This document shows, piece by piece, positions 10,838 to 23,841 of a stretch of 64,000 bases of DNA. Every line of letters begins with the position of its first letter. The stretch's first letter is position 1. A program made the translations under genes and the position numbers. Origin of the DNA: Lottia gigantea (lineage: Eukaryota > Mollusca > Gastropoda > Lottiidae); assembly GCF_000327385.1 (NCBI RefSeq), contig NW_008709614.1:1751213-1815212 (forward strand). The letters run 5' to 3'. The notes below the pieces were generated by a model. The model did no database searches. It was not told the DNA's origin and saw only the letters and a list, made by a program, of their open reading frames with translations.

Positions 10838-13170
10838 GTTGATAAAGTTTAAGATTTATTACGGCAATGAAGAGTTTTGATATATTTGTCTGTGATTGTC
10901 AAATTCTTTTTTTTTTATTTGGTGTCATCTCACTTAAGATTGTTTTTCTTTTTTTTTTGTAATTTATATGTTTTTTTTGAATATAAGATATAGTCATGCT
11001 TTGAAATTTCTTTTTACCTTTTAAAATCTACAATCTGGTAAAAGACGTACAATTTTTTTCAGGTTTAAATATTAGATGTTTTGATGTTATATTCATGTTT
11101 AAAAGAGGATTATAGTTAGGAGATTATACATATTCTGTTGATCTTGATAAAAAAGTGAAGCGGTATGTTTTTTATGTGTCAAAAATAAATCATGATGCCC
11201 TCTTGAGAATTGTGTCTGATCCACCATGTGTATGGACAAATACAGATCTATTTCTGTGTATCAATTTGATGTTTTTTATTTATTTATTTATTGTATATTA
11301 TTTATTGACTTGGTTCATTGATATTGGATGACTAAGAAATGACAATCTTTTTGTATGGTAATGCTCATTCTTTAGACTTATTACTGTTACAGGGTCAATG
11401 TGAATTTCCATTCGATATTGGGTTTCTCTCGAATTTACTACTTATTTACAACTTCAAATGTGGTTCTTCTTTGTTGACCATGTTCAAAGACGCTTAACAA
11501 AAGTTGATGAAAAGCTTGGAATTGGAATATATGGGTCAACTCTATTACGACTCTCCGGATTGTCCGCTGAAATATCCAGAGGAAATTGCAATAGAGTACG
11601 ACTGGAGATCCAACATGGCGACAAATGCCAGTATTTCGGTATCAGTACTTGAACTATTGGGATCCAAAAATTTCACAAGCCCTAATTAATTCTTATAGTC
11701 TAAGGGTAAATAGAAAAAACTTTTTCATTCAGAAATAATTTATCAAAGTTGCACAGGTTATGTAGATTTAGGCCTACTGGTACATAGACTGGGAGTGAGA
11801 GGTAATAATTGAATTGAAAATGAAATTTACTGACTTAATACATTAAGATTGAAAGATTATAATATAGTACTGACATCAAGACGGGAGGAACATTAATTAG
11901 TCAAAAATAGCATCCCGATTCATGCAAGCCTTCATATTTTGTTTTACAAATTAAATTAACGGATAAATCACGTTTCATTAATTTTGTATGATGCCCCCAT
12001 GATTAATCATGTGATCTCCGCTATCGCACCGGTCTGTAGAAAGGAGAAAACGGATATTCCGGATTACCCACATGACATGTAATAGAGTGGATTTGGACGA
12101 ATCCGGACCAGCCGTTTTTGTAATAGAGTTGGAAATATATTAACACGAGTTTAGTCAGCAAAATAATATTAAAGTATCTTTAAACTTTACAAATTACAAG
12201 TTTTTGGTTTGGCTAATTTTTTAGTAACTGAATTCCAATATAAAGTACCTTGTTATAATAGTATTATTTTTATTTTGAAAGATAATGTGGAGCATGTGAG
12301 ATATTGTTATTTTGATCCGTGTTGTTTAGATGTTTATTTTGTTTTTATCAGTATTTTGGAATGATTTATGTATATATTTAGTTTGTATTATTTTTTAAGC
12401 TATGACGCTCTGGTGAAATATTAACAGGCTGATGCTTTATTTATAAGTGTTAGTTTACTGTCTGGACTAAAATTTGTACTGATTTTTAACAGAAATTAAT
12501 GCATCTTTATCAAAGTACATTTTATTTATTATTGCTCATTTTCCTTTTTTGAGGTCAATCAAAATAATTGTCTTTTGTAAATAATCAGCCTAGTAACTGC
12601 TATATCTTTTCCCTTTGAAACTGACTGAAATTAAAGCAACTAGGGTATTTTATATGTCCACATTATGATGTGGATCAATATGTTCTTAACCTGATCAACT
12701 GTCCACAAGGCTTTGATGAATGAGATACATGTATTTTGAGTTAATGCCTGTAAACTAAACCAAAATTCAACAAGATTGGCTTATGAATATTACGCTACAG
12801 TTTTGATCAAATTTAGTTGTAATTTAGTATATGTAGATAAATTGATTATTGCATTAGATCTTTTATGAATTCAATTTTTTTTTGCCATTGAATAAGCCAT
12901 CTGATGTAAAAAAAAAAAAATGGGCTTCTGATTGCAATATAGTTTTGATCAAATTTTAATATTACTTTTCTGTACCTGTTTGGGCTAATGGCAATGTCAT
13001 TCAGTGTGCAATGATGGATATTTTGCCTTACGTTACTTCATTAAAGTTATAAAAGATGTTCAATGCAATTTGTTTTATCAAAATTTTTATATTTTATTTA
13101 TCAACCATTCCATGTCTTGTACATTGTATTGTGTAATTGACCTTATGTTGAAAATAAAACCAGATAGACA
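10838..13170 (+). other. ABCD 3' UTR / intergenic DNA
   Basis: No gene is recognised. AATAAA signals occur at about 11185 and 13150 (GAAAATAAAACC), so the ABCD transcript may end at either. The stretch is T-rich and holds a possible terminal-inverted-repeat element at 11536-12131. Short open frames at 11458-11689 overlap that element and show no family resemblance. Confidence 0.4.
11536..12131. mobile_element. Candidate non-autonomous TIR element
   Basis: 'Caactctattac' near 11537 is mirrored by 'gtaatagagttg' near 12120. A second inverted match lies just inside (ctccggat / tccgga...). The interval is about 600 bp, locally richer in GC, and lacks a transposase frame. The flanks both contain 'atat', but no convincing target duplication could be fixed. 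I see only one copy in the window, so this is tentative. Confidence 0.35.
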
Positions 13171-13691
13171 TTCATAATTTTCTCATTGTTCCATCTTCCA
13201 CACAAGTTCCACAAGCACTATGTATTACAGAACAAAGTATTTAATAGGGAAAAATAAAATTAAAGTTAATGTTATTCAAACAGTTTAGAATTAAATAAGG
13301 CCTATTATTGTAAGGTCTATTACCTATAGACTCCATAATAATTGGTCTAGTAATGGTATGGTCTTGATTTCCCCTCTTTCTATCTTTTTAACTGTATTAA
13401 TAACAGCAGATCAGACATTGTTTATTCGCTTGAGACTAATGACAGACCCAATTTTCTTCAATTTTATCTTAAACTTAAAATGTTACTTTTTATAAACAGC
13501 ATTATTCTATCTGTCTTGAACTGGATAATTTAACTGAATGTCCACTATATGTGATGCTTAGAATTTATATGCAGTAAATGATCTACAACTAACATCACTT
13601 TACTTTGTGGAAGGGAGGTAACCCATAACAAACGTTTCTATTTTAAGAAAAGGGAAATACTCCTACGTCATACATAAACATAACCAACAAT

Positions 13692-16600
13692 ATGGCTGCC
13701 CAGTTCAATTTTTCAAAAGAAACGCCCCCAGATTCAATGTTTAGCGATATTCAAACATTGAATAAATTCCACGACGATGTAAGTATTTTAGTTTGAAGAT
13801 CAAAGTGAATTATTTTATAAATATGTGATAACAACAGTTTCTGAATTGAATTTTAGAAAGCAAAATTTGGTTTGAGTTAGACCACAACATCTGCCTCTGA
13901 ATCTGATACTACTATAGCTATTTTGAAAGATGTCGACTGGTGTAGAGACAGAAAAACTAGGCCCTGTTTTGTTGGGAACAGAAAAACTAGGCCCTGTTTT
14001 GTTGGGAACAGAAAAACTAGGCCCTGTTTTGTTGGGATTTTACATTTATTTTTGTAGTTCAGTCATAACATCAATCTAAATCTCCCTACACCATTTATGT
14101 CACATCTGTGGGTTTTTTATTTTAATTTAATATTACTTTAGAAAAAGGCATCTTTGAAGGTGTGGAAAGTCTCCATTAGGCTAAACAGGGTGTAATTTTT
14201 CTGACTACTCCAGCCGAAAACTGTCAAAATATCTATCAGAGGCTGGAATAGAGTCAGATGTTTTGGACTATATTTGAGCAAGAACAGAAGGAAGGTTGTG
14301 TTCAGATTGAGAAAGCTGAAGTCATTGACCAGCGATATACACAATACACAATATATACAAGCGATAAACTTTTTATATGCCTAGATGAAATGGGTGATAA
14401 ATAAGGATAATGATATCTTTAGCTTACATGGGTAAGATATTTCTTGTATGGTACACATCCTCTTGAAACATTATAGTGTGATAAAATCACATCAAGATAT
14501 AAATAATTTCAAGTAATTTCCTGAATGACTAATCAACACTTGTAAGCATATTCCGGGCTTATTCTTTATGCATACGTAGAGAACAGGTTTTATACATTTA
14601 CTTTGATCTATATTTCAGCAATTTAGTCAGTTAGTAGAATTTGTTTTCTTATTTTTGATTGAACCAACAAAGGTAAGGAATGTTTTGTGCAGTTCTGTCA
14701 CATATTAGCACTAAAAACTATCTAGGAATGTCGAAGTTTAGTTCTGTCAACAAGTAAATAATATGAAAAGATGACTATCTCTAATTTTGCTAAAGAATTA
14801 TTTAAAATTGTATTTTGTATGAAAATGAGATGTTGAATATCATAAAATAAATATTTATTTCCAGTCTGAAAGATTAGTGAATCAGTTGGAAGAGTTTGCT
14901 AGTGAAAATGGCGTTGGACCAGGTCCATTAAAAAATGTGTTTAAAAGTTTATTAGTCATTCCAAATAGTAAGTACAACATATTGCCTTATACTCTAATTA
15001 TCTGGAATTGAATGGTAAAATTAGTGACAATAGTATTGCAATCCCAGACCACATCAAGCTTTTTTCTGGTGGTGCAACATTTTGAATGGTCATTTAAAGA
15101 TGGTTAAAAGATGGTTAAAGTAAACTATTTGATAAATTGGGTTTCTAATGAGTTATTATGTATTCTTAATCACACCATTATGTTCTAATTGCATATAATT
15201 TAGAGTTTTAACCAATCATAAATGTCCATGTATATACAGTCTTGATCTTTTTTGTTGGTCACTCATTGGAATTCTGCTGGTAATTCTGTTCTAATTTATC
15301 TAATTATGAATTAATTATTGACATGTGAGACAAACTGGTATTTTTGTAAGTCATTAAAACACCTCTACTTTCTATTCATATAAATGTTAGCATTTTCATT
15401 TTCATAAATGAAAATAAGGGAACCCATCTTTAAGTTGCTAGATGCAACATTTTGATCCAGTTTTGACTATTTTTCTTATCTTTTTATTTTCAGGCGCATT
15501 AAAGAAAAGTTTAAGTCCTACACACGTACAAGAAGATTTAGTTAATTTAGGTTACATGTGAATTGTGATATCAACTTTTTCAAAAAAAAAAACAAAAGTG
15601 TTAAATACGTGTACAAGATTAGGAGTATTCAAAATTTTTGTCTGTATAATATGGCAAGATTAAAGTTCCTTATCTATCTTTGGTCAAACCCACTTTTTTG
15701 TATTGCTTAGCCTATAAAAATTCTCACGGAGGGTATATACTAAATGAAAAGTTTGTATTTTATTTTTAAGGTTTATCTGAAGAAAAGGCAAACACATTTA
15801 TTGAACAGGTAATTTCGAAGAATTTTGAATTAAGAAAATAATGATTTAGAATACTAATCACTAACACTGATTTGTTTTATATACATTGAAATTAAAGATA
15901 GGGTTCCTCACATACAGCTATAAACATTGAAACAACCATTCTACAAATCTCATATATTCTGAACTTTTAAGTTAACTTCACAAGTATCTTTAAGAATTAT
16001 TATTTATAAAAATATGATGTTGACTATTGACATTTAAACTAGTCATCCATACTAATAATATAGTAATAAAGTCTGCTTACCTAGATTGAAATAAAAATCA
16101 CTTTTATTTGTAGGATACATTATTATCTGAAAATAAATTTGATTCTATATATTATATTTATATACATTTTCAGTGGAAAACGAATTTAGCTTTATTATCC
16201 AGAAGTGCCCTGGGTCAAACTTTAATGGTCAACCAGTTAGTTGATATGGAATGGAAATTTGGAGGTAATTTTAAAGGGACCACTTGCGCCATTTTGGGGG
16301 GGGGGGTTGATTTGGGTCTTCAGAAGTACTAGAAATGTACGAAAATCGTATAATTTCTTCAAAAATATCTCAATATCAGGAATTTCTTTCCCTGTTTCTA
16401 TAGATATCTTTTCTATATATGGCAGTATCTCAAGAAAAGATGACTTTCAAATGTGGATAATTTAGTACACACATGGATTCGGTGAGCTGTGAACACTATT
16501 AAATGTTTGGCTTAATGGAAAAATTCCCATTTCTGAGATTTATCTATATTTCTACAATGTTGTCTTATCCCAATAGAGATTCTATCACTACATTCATTAC

Positions 16601-17342
16601 CCAAATAGGAGTCTTGCCACCACCATTCTATTCTACTTGTATTAAATCTTTTTCAGTTACTGCATCCAGTAGTGAATTAGATAAAGTTGGCAATACGTTT
16701 TTACAGGTAATGAATTATTAGAATTAGAATTATCATTCTAAACTGTGACATCTCAACTGCCTTTTACTTATTTTGACATTTTAACTATTGTATAGAGGTG
16801 AAATAAGGCAATGACTGAATTAGGTGAAACATCATGAACAATTCCTTAATTGACAATTAGACTAAAATGTTAATCTTGAAAATCTTAAACTTTCAGTTAA
16901 AAATGGTAATAAACACAGGAAATGGTACCAAAAATACATACATGGGTAAGATAATTTATACACTAATAAATATATATATATTCTGTTATTTAAAATCAAT
17001 GATTCAACGGATTGTTAATATTATGGAAAGTCATCTGGGACCATAACAAAAACATTTAATTGTTCGGAATCCTTAAAATATTTGTAAATGTAAAGAGTAT
17101 TATAATATTATATCATCTGTAACAATCTTTCCTATCTTTTCCAAAATTTTACTTTTCTCACTTTTTAGCATGATCTACTTGTGGACGCAAATAAATTTGC
17201 GAAGATTGAAATAATGCTCTGATATTATACACAAATGATCTCATTTTGACCTTTTTAAATTTCAGAGTTGTCTTTGCCACAATTTTATTCCTTTTTACAT
17301 GAGATGGAGAAAGCCAGAGCAAGTTTAGAATACCTTAGTTAA
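13692..17342 (+). CDS. COMMD7: COMM domain-containing protein 7
   Basis: Nine exons join in phase: 13692-13778, 14619-14672, 14865-14967, 15494-15550, 15771-15808, 16174-16264, 16657-16706, 16897-16945 and 17266-17342. They give 201 aa (human 200). Diagnostic stretches are SALKKSLSPTHVQ, GLSEEKANTFIEQWK, GQTLMVNQLVDMEWKFGV and LPQFYSFLHEMEKAR, matching human COMMD7 almost block for block; the C-terminal half is the COMM domain. COMMD7 is part of the Commander complex (with CCDC22/CCDC93), which recycles endosomal cargo and has been linked to NF-kB control. Introns 1, 3 and 6 carry dispersed repeats. It converges with the DEG/ENaC gene, stop codons 320 bp apart. Confidence 0.97.
13930..14290 (+). 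repeat. Dispersed repeat, family B, copy 2, with a triplicated 30-mer
   Basis: It lies in COMMD7 intron 1 and shares both ends with 4770-5275. The block 'gaaaaactaggccctgtttt' plus the next ten bases is present three times with period 30 at 13951-14040, where copy 1 has a single version. This looks like a recent local tandem amplification inside an older dispersed element. Confidence 0.6.
15067..15460 (+). mobile_element. MITE-like element, family C, copy 1
   Basis: It lies in COMMD7 intron 3. The body (15099-15410) is matched in inverse orientation at 30595-30925 over about 320 bp, including 'cattttcattttcataaatg', 'ctttctattcatata' and 'gtcactcattgg'. The ends carry a short inverted repeat (ttaaagatgg / ccatctttaa). 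The whole is bracketed by an exact 13-bp direct repeat 'tgcaacattttga' (15074-15086 and 15445-15457), which may be a target duplication or chance. No protein is encoded. Confidence 0.6.
16268..16550. repeat. Dispersed repeat, family A, copy 2
   Basis: It starts only a few bases after COMMD7 exon 6 (donor at 16265), in the same orientation as the copy at 1258-1550. A run of nine to ten G occurs near its left end (about 16298-16307). Two open frames across it (16241-16465, 16503-16721) are chance extensions of exons into the repeat. Confidence 0.6.
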
Positions 17343-17662
17343 TTGAAAGAATTGTCCACGTAGATTATTTTGTATGTTTGTACCACAATATTATTTATGA
17401 TAAAAAATACAGAAAGTGAATTTAGTTTTAATGACATACATACACATTCTCTATAGGTTCTTCTGGGTTGACTTGTATTTTATTTGTTAAAAGAAAAATA
17501 TTCCCCAAAAATTAGCTTTTGACAAGAAGGTAAGTGCCATGGCCCTGTTTCCCAACACATCAATTTCCAACTAATTGTCATGAATTAACTTCCCTCTGAG
17601 ATGCTGCAAGTACCCACAAATTGGGAACTGGCTCTTAGGTTACAATCAATTTAATCAATATT
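17343..17662. other. Convergent 3' intergenic space, COMMD7 / DEG-ENaC
   Basis: It holds the 3' ends of two converging genes. Minus-strand AATAAA (seen as 'tttatt' at about 17479) would serve the channel gene, so the two 3' UTRs may overlap. No gene or repeat is seen. Confidence 0.4.
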
Positions 17663-20600
17663 TTATTTTATGATGTGCACTTTAGTTACAACACAAGAAC
17701 TGATTTTATAATAAATAGACAGAATGATAGTTTCTACTATCTCAGTTGCTGTGATTAGACTGGCTCCTAAAAACAATCCAAGTTGACCACCAACTATACC
17801 TGAAATAGAGCATATGAAAAATAGATCACCAAAACTAGACATACAATTTCTATTTAACTAATCCATGACAAATACATTCTTCAATTCTATTGTCAGTAAC
17901 AATTATAGCAAAATCTACTGGTTAGGCTCAACAATCGTCACTGATAATTGTAGCTATAGCTACTAGTTCAACTCAACAGCTGTCAGTGACAACTCAACTG
18001 CTGTCAGTGATAATTGTGGCTACGGCTACTGGTTCAGCTTAACTGCTGACATGATTGTAGCTATAGCTACTGGATCAACTCAACTGCTGTCAGTGACAAT
18101 TGTAGCTACAGCCACTTGTTCAACTCAAATGTCAGTGACAATTGTAGCCATAGATACTTGTTCAACTCAGCTGCTGTCCGTGACAATTGTAGCAATAGCT
18201 ACTGGTTCAACCCAAATGCTGTCAGTGACAATTGTAGCTATAGATACTGGTTCAACTCAACTGATGTCAGTGACAATTGTAACTCTTTATACTGGTTTAG
18301 CTCACTACTGTCAGTGACAATTGTAGCCATAGCTACTGGTTCAACTTAACTGTCTGCTGTCAGTGACAATTGTAGTTGTAGCTACTGGTTCAACTCAACT
18401 GATGTCAGTGACAATTGTAGCTATATATACTGGTTCAACTCAACTGATGTCAGTGACAATTGTAGCTATATATACTGGTTTAGCTCACTACTGTCAGTGA
18501 CAATTGTAGCTATATCTACTGTTTCAACTTAACTGTCTGCTGTCAGTGACAATTGTATCTATAGCTACTGGTTCAACTTAACTACTGTCAGTGAGAATTG
18601 TAGCTATGGATACTGGCTCAACTCAACTGATGTCAGTGACAATTGTAGCGTTAGCTACTGGTTCAACTCAACCTGACAGTGACAATTGTAGCTATAGCTA
18701 CTGGTTCAACTCAACTGATGTCAGTGACAATTGTAGCTATAGCTACTGGTTCAACTCAACCTGACAGTGACAATTGTAGCTATAGCTACTGGTTCAACTC
18801 AACTGATATCAGTGACAATTGTAGCTATAGATACTGGTTCAACCCAACTGATGTCAGTGACAATTGTACCTATAGCTACTAGTTCAACTCAACTGTTGTT
18901 AGTGACAATTGTAGCTATAGCTACTGGTTCAACCCAAATGCTTCAGTGACAATTGTAACTATTTATACTGGTTTTAGCTCACTACTGTCAGTGACAATTG
19001 TACCTATAGCTACTGGTTCAACTCAGCTGCTGTCCGTGATAATTGTAGCTATAGCTACTGGTTCAACTGAACTCCTGCCAGTAACAATTGTAGCTATAGC
19101 TACTAGATCAACTCAACTGATATCAGTGACAATTGTAGCTATAGATACTGGTTCAACTCAGCTGCTGTCCGTGACAATTGTAGCTATAGCTACTGGTTCA
19201 ACTCAACTGCTGTCAGTGACAATTGTAGCTATGGCTACTGGTTCAACTCAACTGATGTCAGTGACAATTGTAGCTATAGCTACTGGTTCAACTCAACTGA
19301 TGTCAGTGACAATTGTAGCTTTATATACTGGTTTAGCTCACTACTGTCAGTGACAATTGTAGCTATAGCCACTGGTTCAACTCAACTGCTGTCAGTGACA
19401 ATTGTAGCTATATATACTGGTTTAGCTCACCACTGTCAGTGACAATTGTAGCTATAGCTACTGGTTCAACTCAACTCCCGTCAGTGACAATTGTAGCTAT
19501 AGCTACTGCTTCAATTCAACTGATGTCAGTGACAATTGTAGCCATAGCTACTGGTTCAACTCAACTGCTGTCAGTGACAATTGTAGCTATGGCTACTGGT
19601 TCAACTCAACTGATGTCAGTGACAATTGTAGCTATAGCTACTGGTTCAACTCAACTGATGTCAGTGACAATTGTAGCTATAGCTACTGGTTCAACTCAAC
19701 TGATGTCAGTGACAATTGTAGCTATATATACTGATTTAGCTCACTACTGTCAGTGACAATTGTAGCTATAGCCACTGGTTCAACTCAACTGATGTCAGTG
19801 ACAATTGTAGCTATATATACTAGTTTAGCTCACTACTGTCAATGACAATTGTAGCTATAGCTACTGGTTCAACTCAACTGGTGTCAGTGACAACTGTAGC
19901 TATATATACTGATTTAGCTCACTACTGTCAGTGACAATTGTAACTATAGCTTTTGGTTCAACTCAACTACTGTCAGTGACAATTGTAACTATAGATACTG
20001 GGTCAACTCAGCTGTCTGCTTTCAGTGGCAATTGCAGCCATAGATACTGGGTCAACTCAGCTGTCTGCTGTCAGTGGCAATTGTAGCTGTAGCTACTGGG
20101 CCAGCTTAACTGTTGATAATGACAATTTTAGTTGTAATCTTCTAGTCAGCTCTACCATTTTGACCACTTGCTTCTATAAAATATTTCATATGAAAGCCAT
20201 CAGAGTTTAGCTGAACCTATGGCTCTAGGTATTGTGCACGGATATTAGTTGATTTGGTACTGTTTGTTAAAATCAATTTCCTCATGATTAGGCACTAACA
20301 ACACTTTCGCTTTTTGTATTAGAAAAAAAAAACATACCTAATATTTCACTGGATCCGTATTCAGGGATGTATTCTATAATATTTACACCTCTGTCTTTAA
20401 AGTTCATATGAAACTTTAGTAAATTCTTCCTGTAACATAAATGTGAAAAACATACTTCAAAAGTGGGTTTTTCAAATTGAAACCTTTACGGATTGATTGG
20501 TAGAGGAGTGATTCATTGTTAAAACCCCATAAAGTACCATGAGAACTAAATAATTCTATCTAATAATATTGACATCCGGTTTAATGCCTACCTTGCATAT

Positions 20601-23600
20601 TCTCTATGTGATATAGCACCAACTTCCACCAATCTGTCAGCTAGAGCATCAGTGGGAAAGTATGCGAAAGAAAACTCATGTCGATATTCTGTCTTCAGGC
20701 ATGGTTCTGGGCAATCGCAATTTTGAAATAATTCTCCCTTCTCTATTTGTCTGGCCAATGAGTCTGAAATTGAAGTATATTTTATGGCACATAAGGTTTG
20801 AAAATAGACAGTAAAATTTCTGTCTGAAATTCCTTGCTGGTGTGATAAGGAAGAATTAATAATAATAAAATAATTATAATATTTAAAAAAAAAAACAATA
20901 AATAATCAAATAAAAAAACCTAAAATAAATAACATACCACTAAAGAACGACCAGCAAGCCACGGCGTCAGTCACATTTTCACAATTTTTCAAGTTTTGTT
21001 TCTTTTCTGAAATTATTATATAGAGCCAACCTGTCGTTCAACATAGACTACGGTGAAAGGATTTGACTTTTACTCGGGTATAGCAGATATTGCCAATAAA
21101 TGCATTATCAACCATTTCAATCAATAATAGTGGTACCAAAGCACCCGATTTTAAGAGCGTTTCCTGATCGGGGCTTGGGGTGGTTATCGTCATAATTCGT
21201 TTTATATGCCTGATTAATAATGCAGCGATGGTAAGTCATAATAGAATAATTATTAATTAACGTACCAATATCAAATATTGCAGAGGGAGCACAAGGACAG
21301 ACCTTTGATAATTCTGTATCATAACAAGTGCCGAAACAGTTCACTTTGCTGTAATTCTGATACTCGGGTAAACTGGTATCTAAACAATAAGCATCACCGA
21401 CAGCTTTATATGGATATGGTTGAAACCGTGTCTGAAAGTGGAATACGGTATGGTGATTTCAAATGATGGTCATTTTACCGTCAGTCACTTAATATTTCAA
21501 AACAGAGGATTTGTGTTAATTTTGTGTTGACCTTGAGTCGATGGTGACCTGGATAGTGCCAATATTTGATCATGTTGGACCATCCTCTTCCTCCCCTGAC
21601 CATAAGACAACATTTAAATCATAAAATCCAAGGCAAATGTATGACCTCACCTGTGATTGTGATAGTGTGATGTAAGTCGCAACACCTGGTGATAGAACTA
21701 AATCCGGTGAGCTTGGTACAGCATAATCAAATGAAGACTGGATATAGACCTGCAATTAAGTGATAGTTAATAAAAACAAAAGTCAACATGGAGGCAACCA
21801 TTTGGTAAAAACAACAAGTTCTTTTTAAGTGATTAACAATGATTAATGCTAGAGCCAAAAAGGGGTCTGTGCTCCCTAGATCACCAAGAGCAAGATTACA
21901 TGAATAAAGCCCATTTTCGGGAATGAATGAATGGTAATTATAAATATGAATGGAATTTCGAAGAAAAGATATGCCCAATTTCTATTAAAGAAGCAGGAGT
22001 AATGTTATGAAATGAAGAATACATTATCATGCAAGAAATATATATATACCTCTAGTCCAGCTGTGTCAAAGACGCTAGCAGGACAACCAGATTGTAAAAC
22101 ATCTGCAATGACTTCGAGCCCAGCTCTCGAACCACCAAGATCAGTTATGAATGTTCCGAATTTCCTCTGATAACTTTCACCATTGAACTGAAAACAATTC
22201 TTTTCGTCCAAAGGCAGCGTTTCAAAAACTTTGTTTGGGTTTAGTTCCTTACCATCCCATTTTACTTGATAAATTGAATCACCAAGAGCAATAGAGGCAT
22301 CTGCAGTCATACCGGCCAAGATTCTATAGTCGAAAGCAGTTTGATTAAGATCTGAGCCTGTAGTCCTCAGTAATCGCCAATTACTAGTTGCGATCAAAAT
22401 TTGTCTAAATTCCTCCGTGATATTAATACCTTGCACGCTTAAAGGGCATGATAAACACAGCGTTATTGTAGGGAAATCCAAATATTGGTGATATTCTCGT
22501 TTAAAAACTGTTCTTGTTTTGTGTTTACTGATCTGAATTGCTAAATCTACTGAAGTGTACAACCATCCACAGACACCAGCTATTAGAATCGACAACCAAA
22601 AAAATCTGAAATGAAGCCACCTTGTTATACAGTGGTGTAACCTATTTTCATGGATTTAAGGATTCAACACCGAATTTTGTCAAAGTTAAAAAAAAGGAAA
22701 AAAAAAATTTGTCTTAGAGGTTTCCTCAGATATTCTACCAAAAAATTAAAATTGGTTTATTTCGATTTTCTTTATGAATCCTTTACTTTGACCCATATTT
22801 CATGAGCAACCAACTCGGCAACGGCGGCAGAATGCCTCACCTGTACAATGTTTGATCCATAAATAAGTCTAGAAAAACACGTTGTATGGATACCAGGTGG
22901 TATAATTAAATCTCTTAGTATTTATCTTTAATATCAATTCATTATAACTAGTAACAATTCCTTCAAAGAACCACGATTTAAAAAATGACAAACAAATACC
23001 GACAAATTATGATACGTAGCGTGATTTATTGCTGAGTCACTGAAACAACATAAGAATATGGTCCACTTTGTTTTCCATAGAAATTTTCTGCTGACACAGA
23101 ATCCGCTAGTTGATCACGTGACTTCTTTTGTTGGACTACATTCTAGCAGATGACACTTGGAATTCCGATTACCGCTTGGGATTCTAAGGAAATTCGGCCG
23201 ATAAAAAATGGTGACGTTTAGTAATAAGTGAAATCCGCCATTTTGTATTTGTCAAAGTATACATTAATACATTTTACCTTGCTTGATACTTCTGGATTCA
23301 TTCTACTATTTGATATTGTAGAGAAAACCCTTGTTTATCAAAACAAACTAATGCGGAGGTCTCGCAAGGTCGCTCATAAAAATTATTAATCCTTTCCGGA
23401 AATCCACGAATAATAGGTTTCCACGAAATTAGGTTACTTGACTGTACATTTATATTTCATTCCCAAGACCAATATTTTCAGGTTCTTTATAAAGCCTTAT
23501 TTCTTCTCTCGAAAGAACTGACTGGATTTGTTTGTATGTTGTTGAATCGAGCTGAGCCTAAAATCTCAGGAAAAGGACACATTTCTTTCATTCAAAGTAT

Positions 23601-23841
23601 AAAAGTCTTCTAAACATGAAATCTGTTTCTGTAACTGAAAAGTAATTGAGCTGTACTAAAGGCGGATCCACGAAAAAATATGTGCCAAGAGAGCAGTAGC
23701 TCGAATGACTTAGTAAAATTCAATGAGTTAACATTACCTGATAAAGACGGGTTTACCGTTATCAGTGGTACCTTTAAGTCCATGCAGAGTTGTTTCTTGG
23801 CTGAAAAGAAACCATCTGTTTTGTGGAAGCCGGTCGTTCAT
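17663..23841 (-). CDS. DEG/ENaC/ASIC-family sodium channel subunit
   Basis: Seven exons join in phase: 23738-23841, 22050-22605, 21651-21749, 21266-21431, 20592-20763, 20338-20429 and 17663-17799. They give 441 aa, compact for a family usually near 500-650. Exon 1 carries the cytoplasmic His-Gly gating motif (TTLHGLKG). Exon 2 opens with TM1 (FFWLSILIAGVCGWLY). Exons 4-5 hold the cysteine-rich extracellular core (CFGTCYDTELSKVCPCAP, CDCPEPCLKTEY). The last exon has the pre-TM2 and pore signature GGQLGLFLGAS with the G-A-S selectivity filter. The family forms trimeric amiloride-sensitive Na+ channels gated by acid, peptide or mechanical force; molluscs have FMRFamide- and acid-gated members. 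Ligand cannot be predicted here. The TM2 exon is separated from the rest by a 2.5-kb intron filled with a minisatellite. Confidence 0.92.
17885..20110. repeat. 45-bp minisatellite in the DEG/ENaC last intron
   Basis: Nearly 50 head-to-tail copies of a roughly 45-bp unit (core 'gtcagtgacaattgtagcta', then 'tagctactggttcaactcaa'). A variant unit with 'tatatatactggtttagctc' recurs at intervals, giving irregular higher-order structure. Because 45 is a multiple of three, open frames run along the plus strand (for example 18946-19353). They repeat SVTIVAIATGSTQLM and lack any start context, so I do not call them genes. The array fills most of the intron between 17800 and 20337. Confidence 0.95.

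Noticed and set aside
18051-19756. Plus-strand frames repeating SVTIVAIATGSTQLM, which could look like a repeat protein
   Set aside because: They change frame along the array, lack splice or start context, and lie in a DEG/ENaC intron on the opposite strand.
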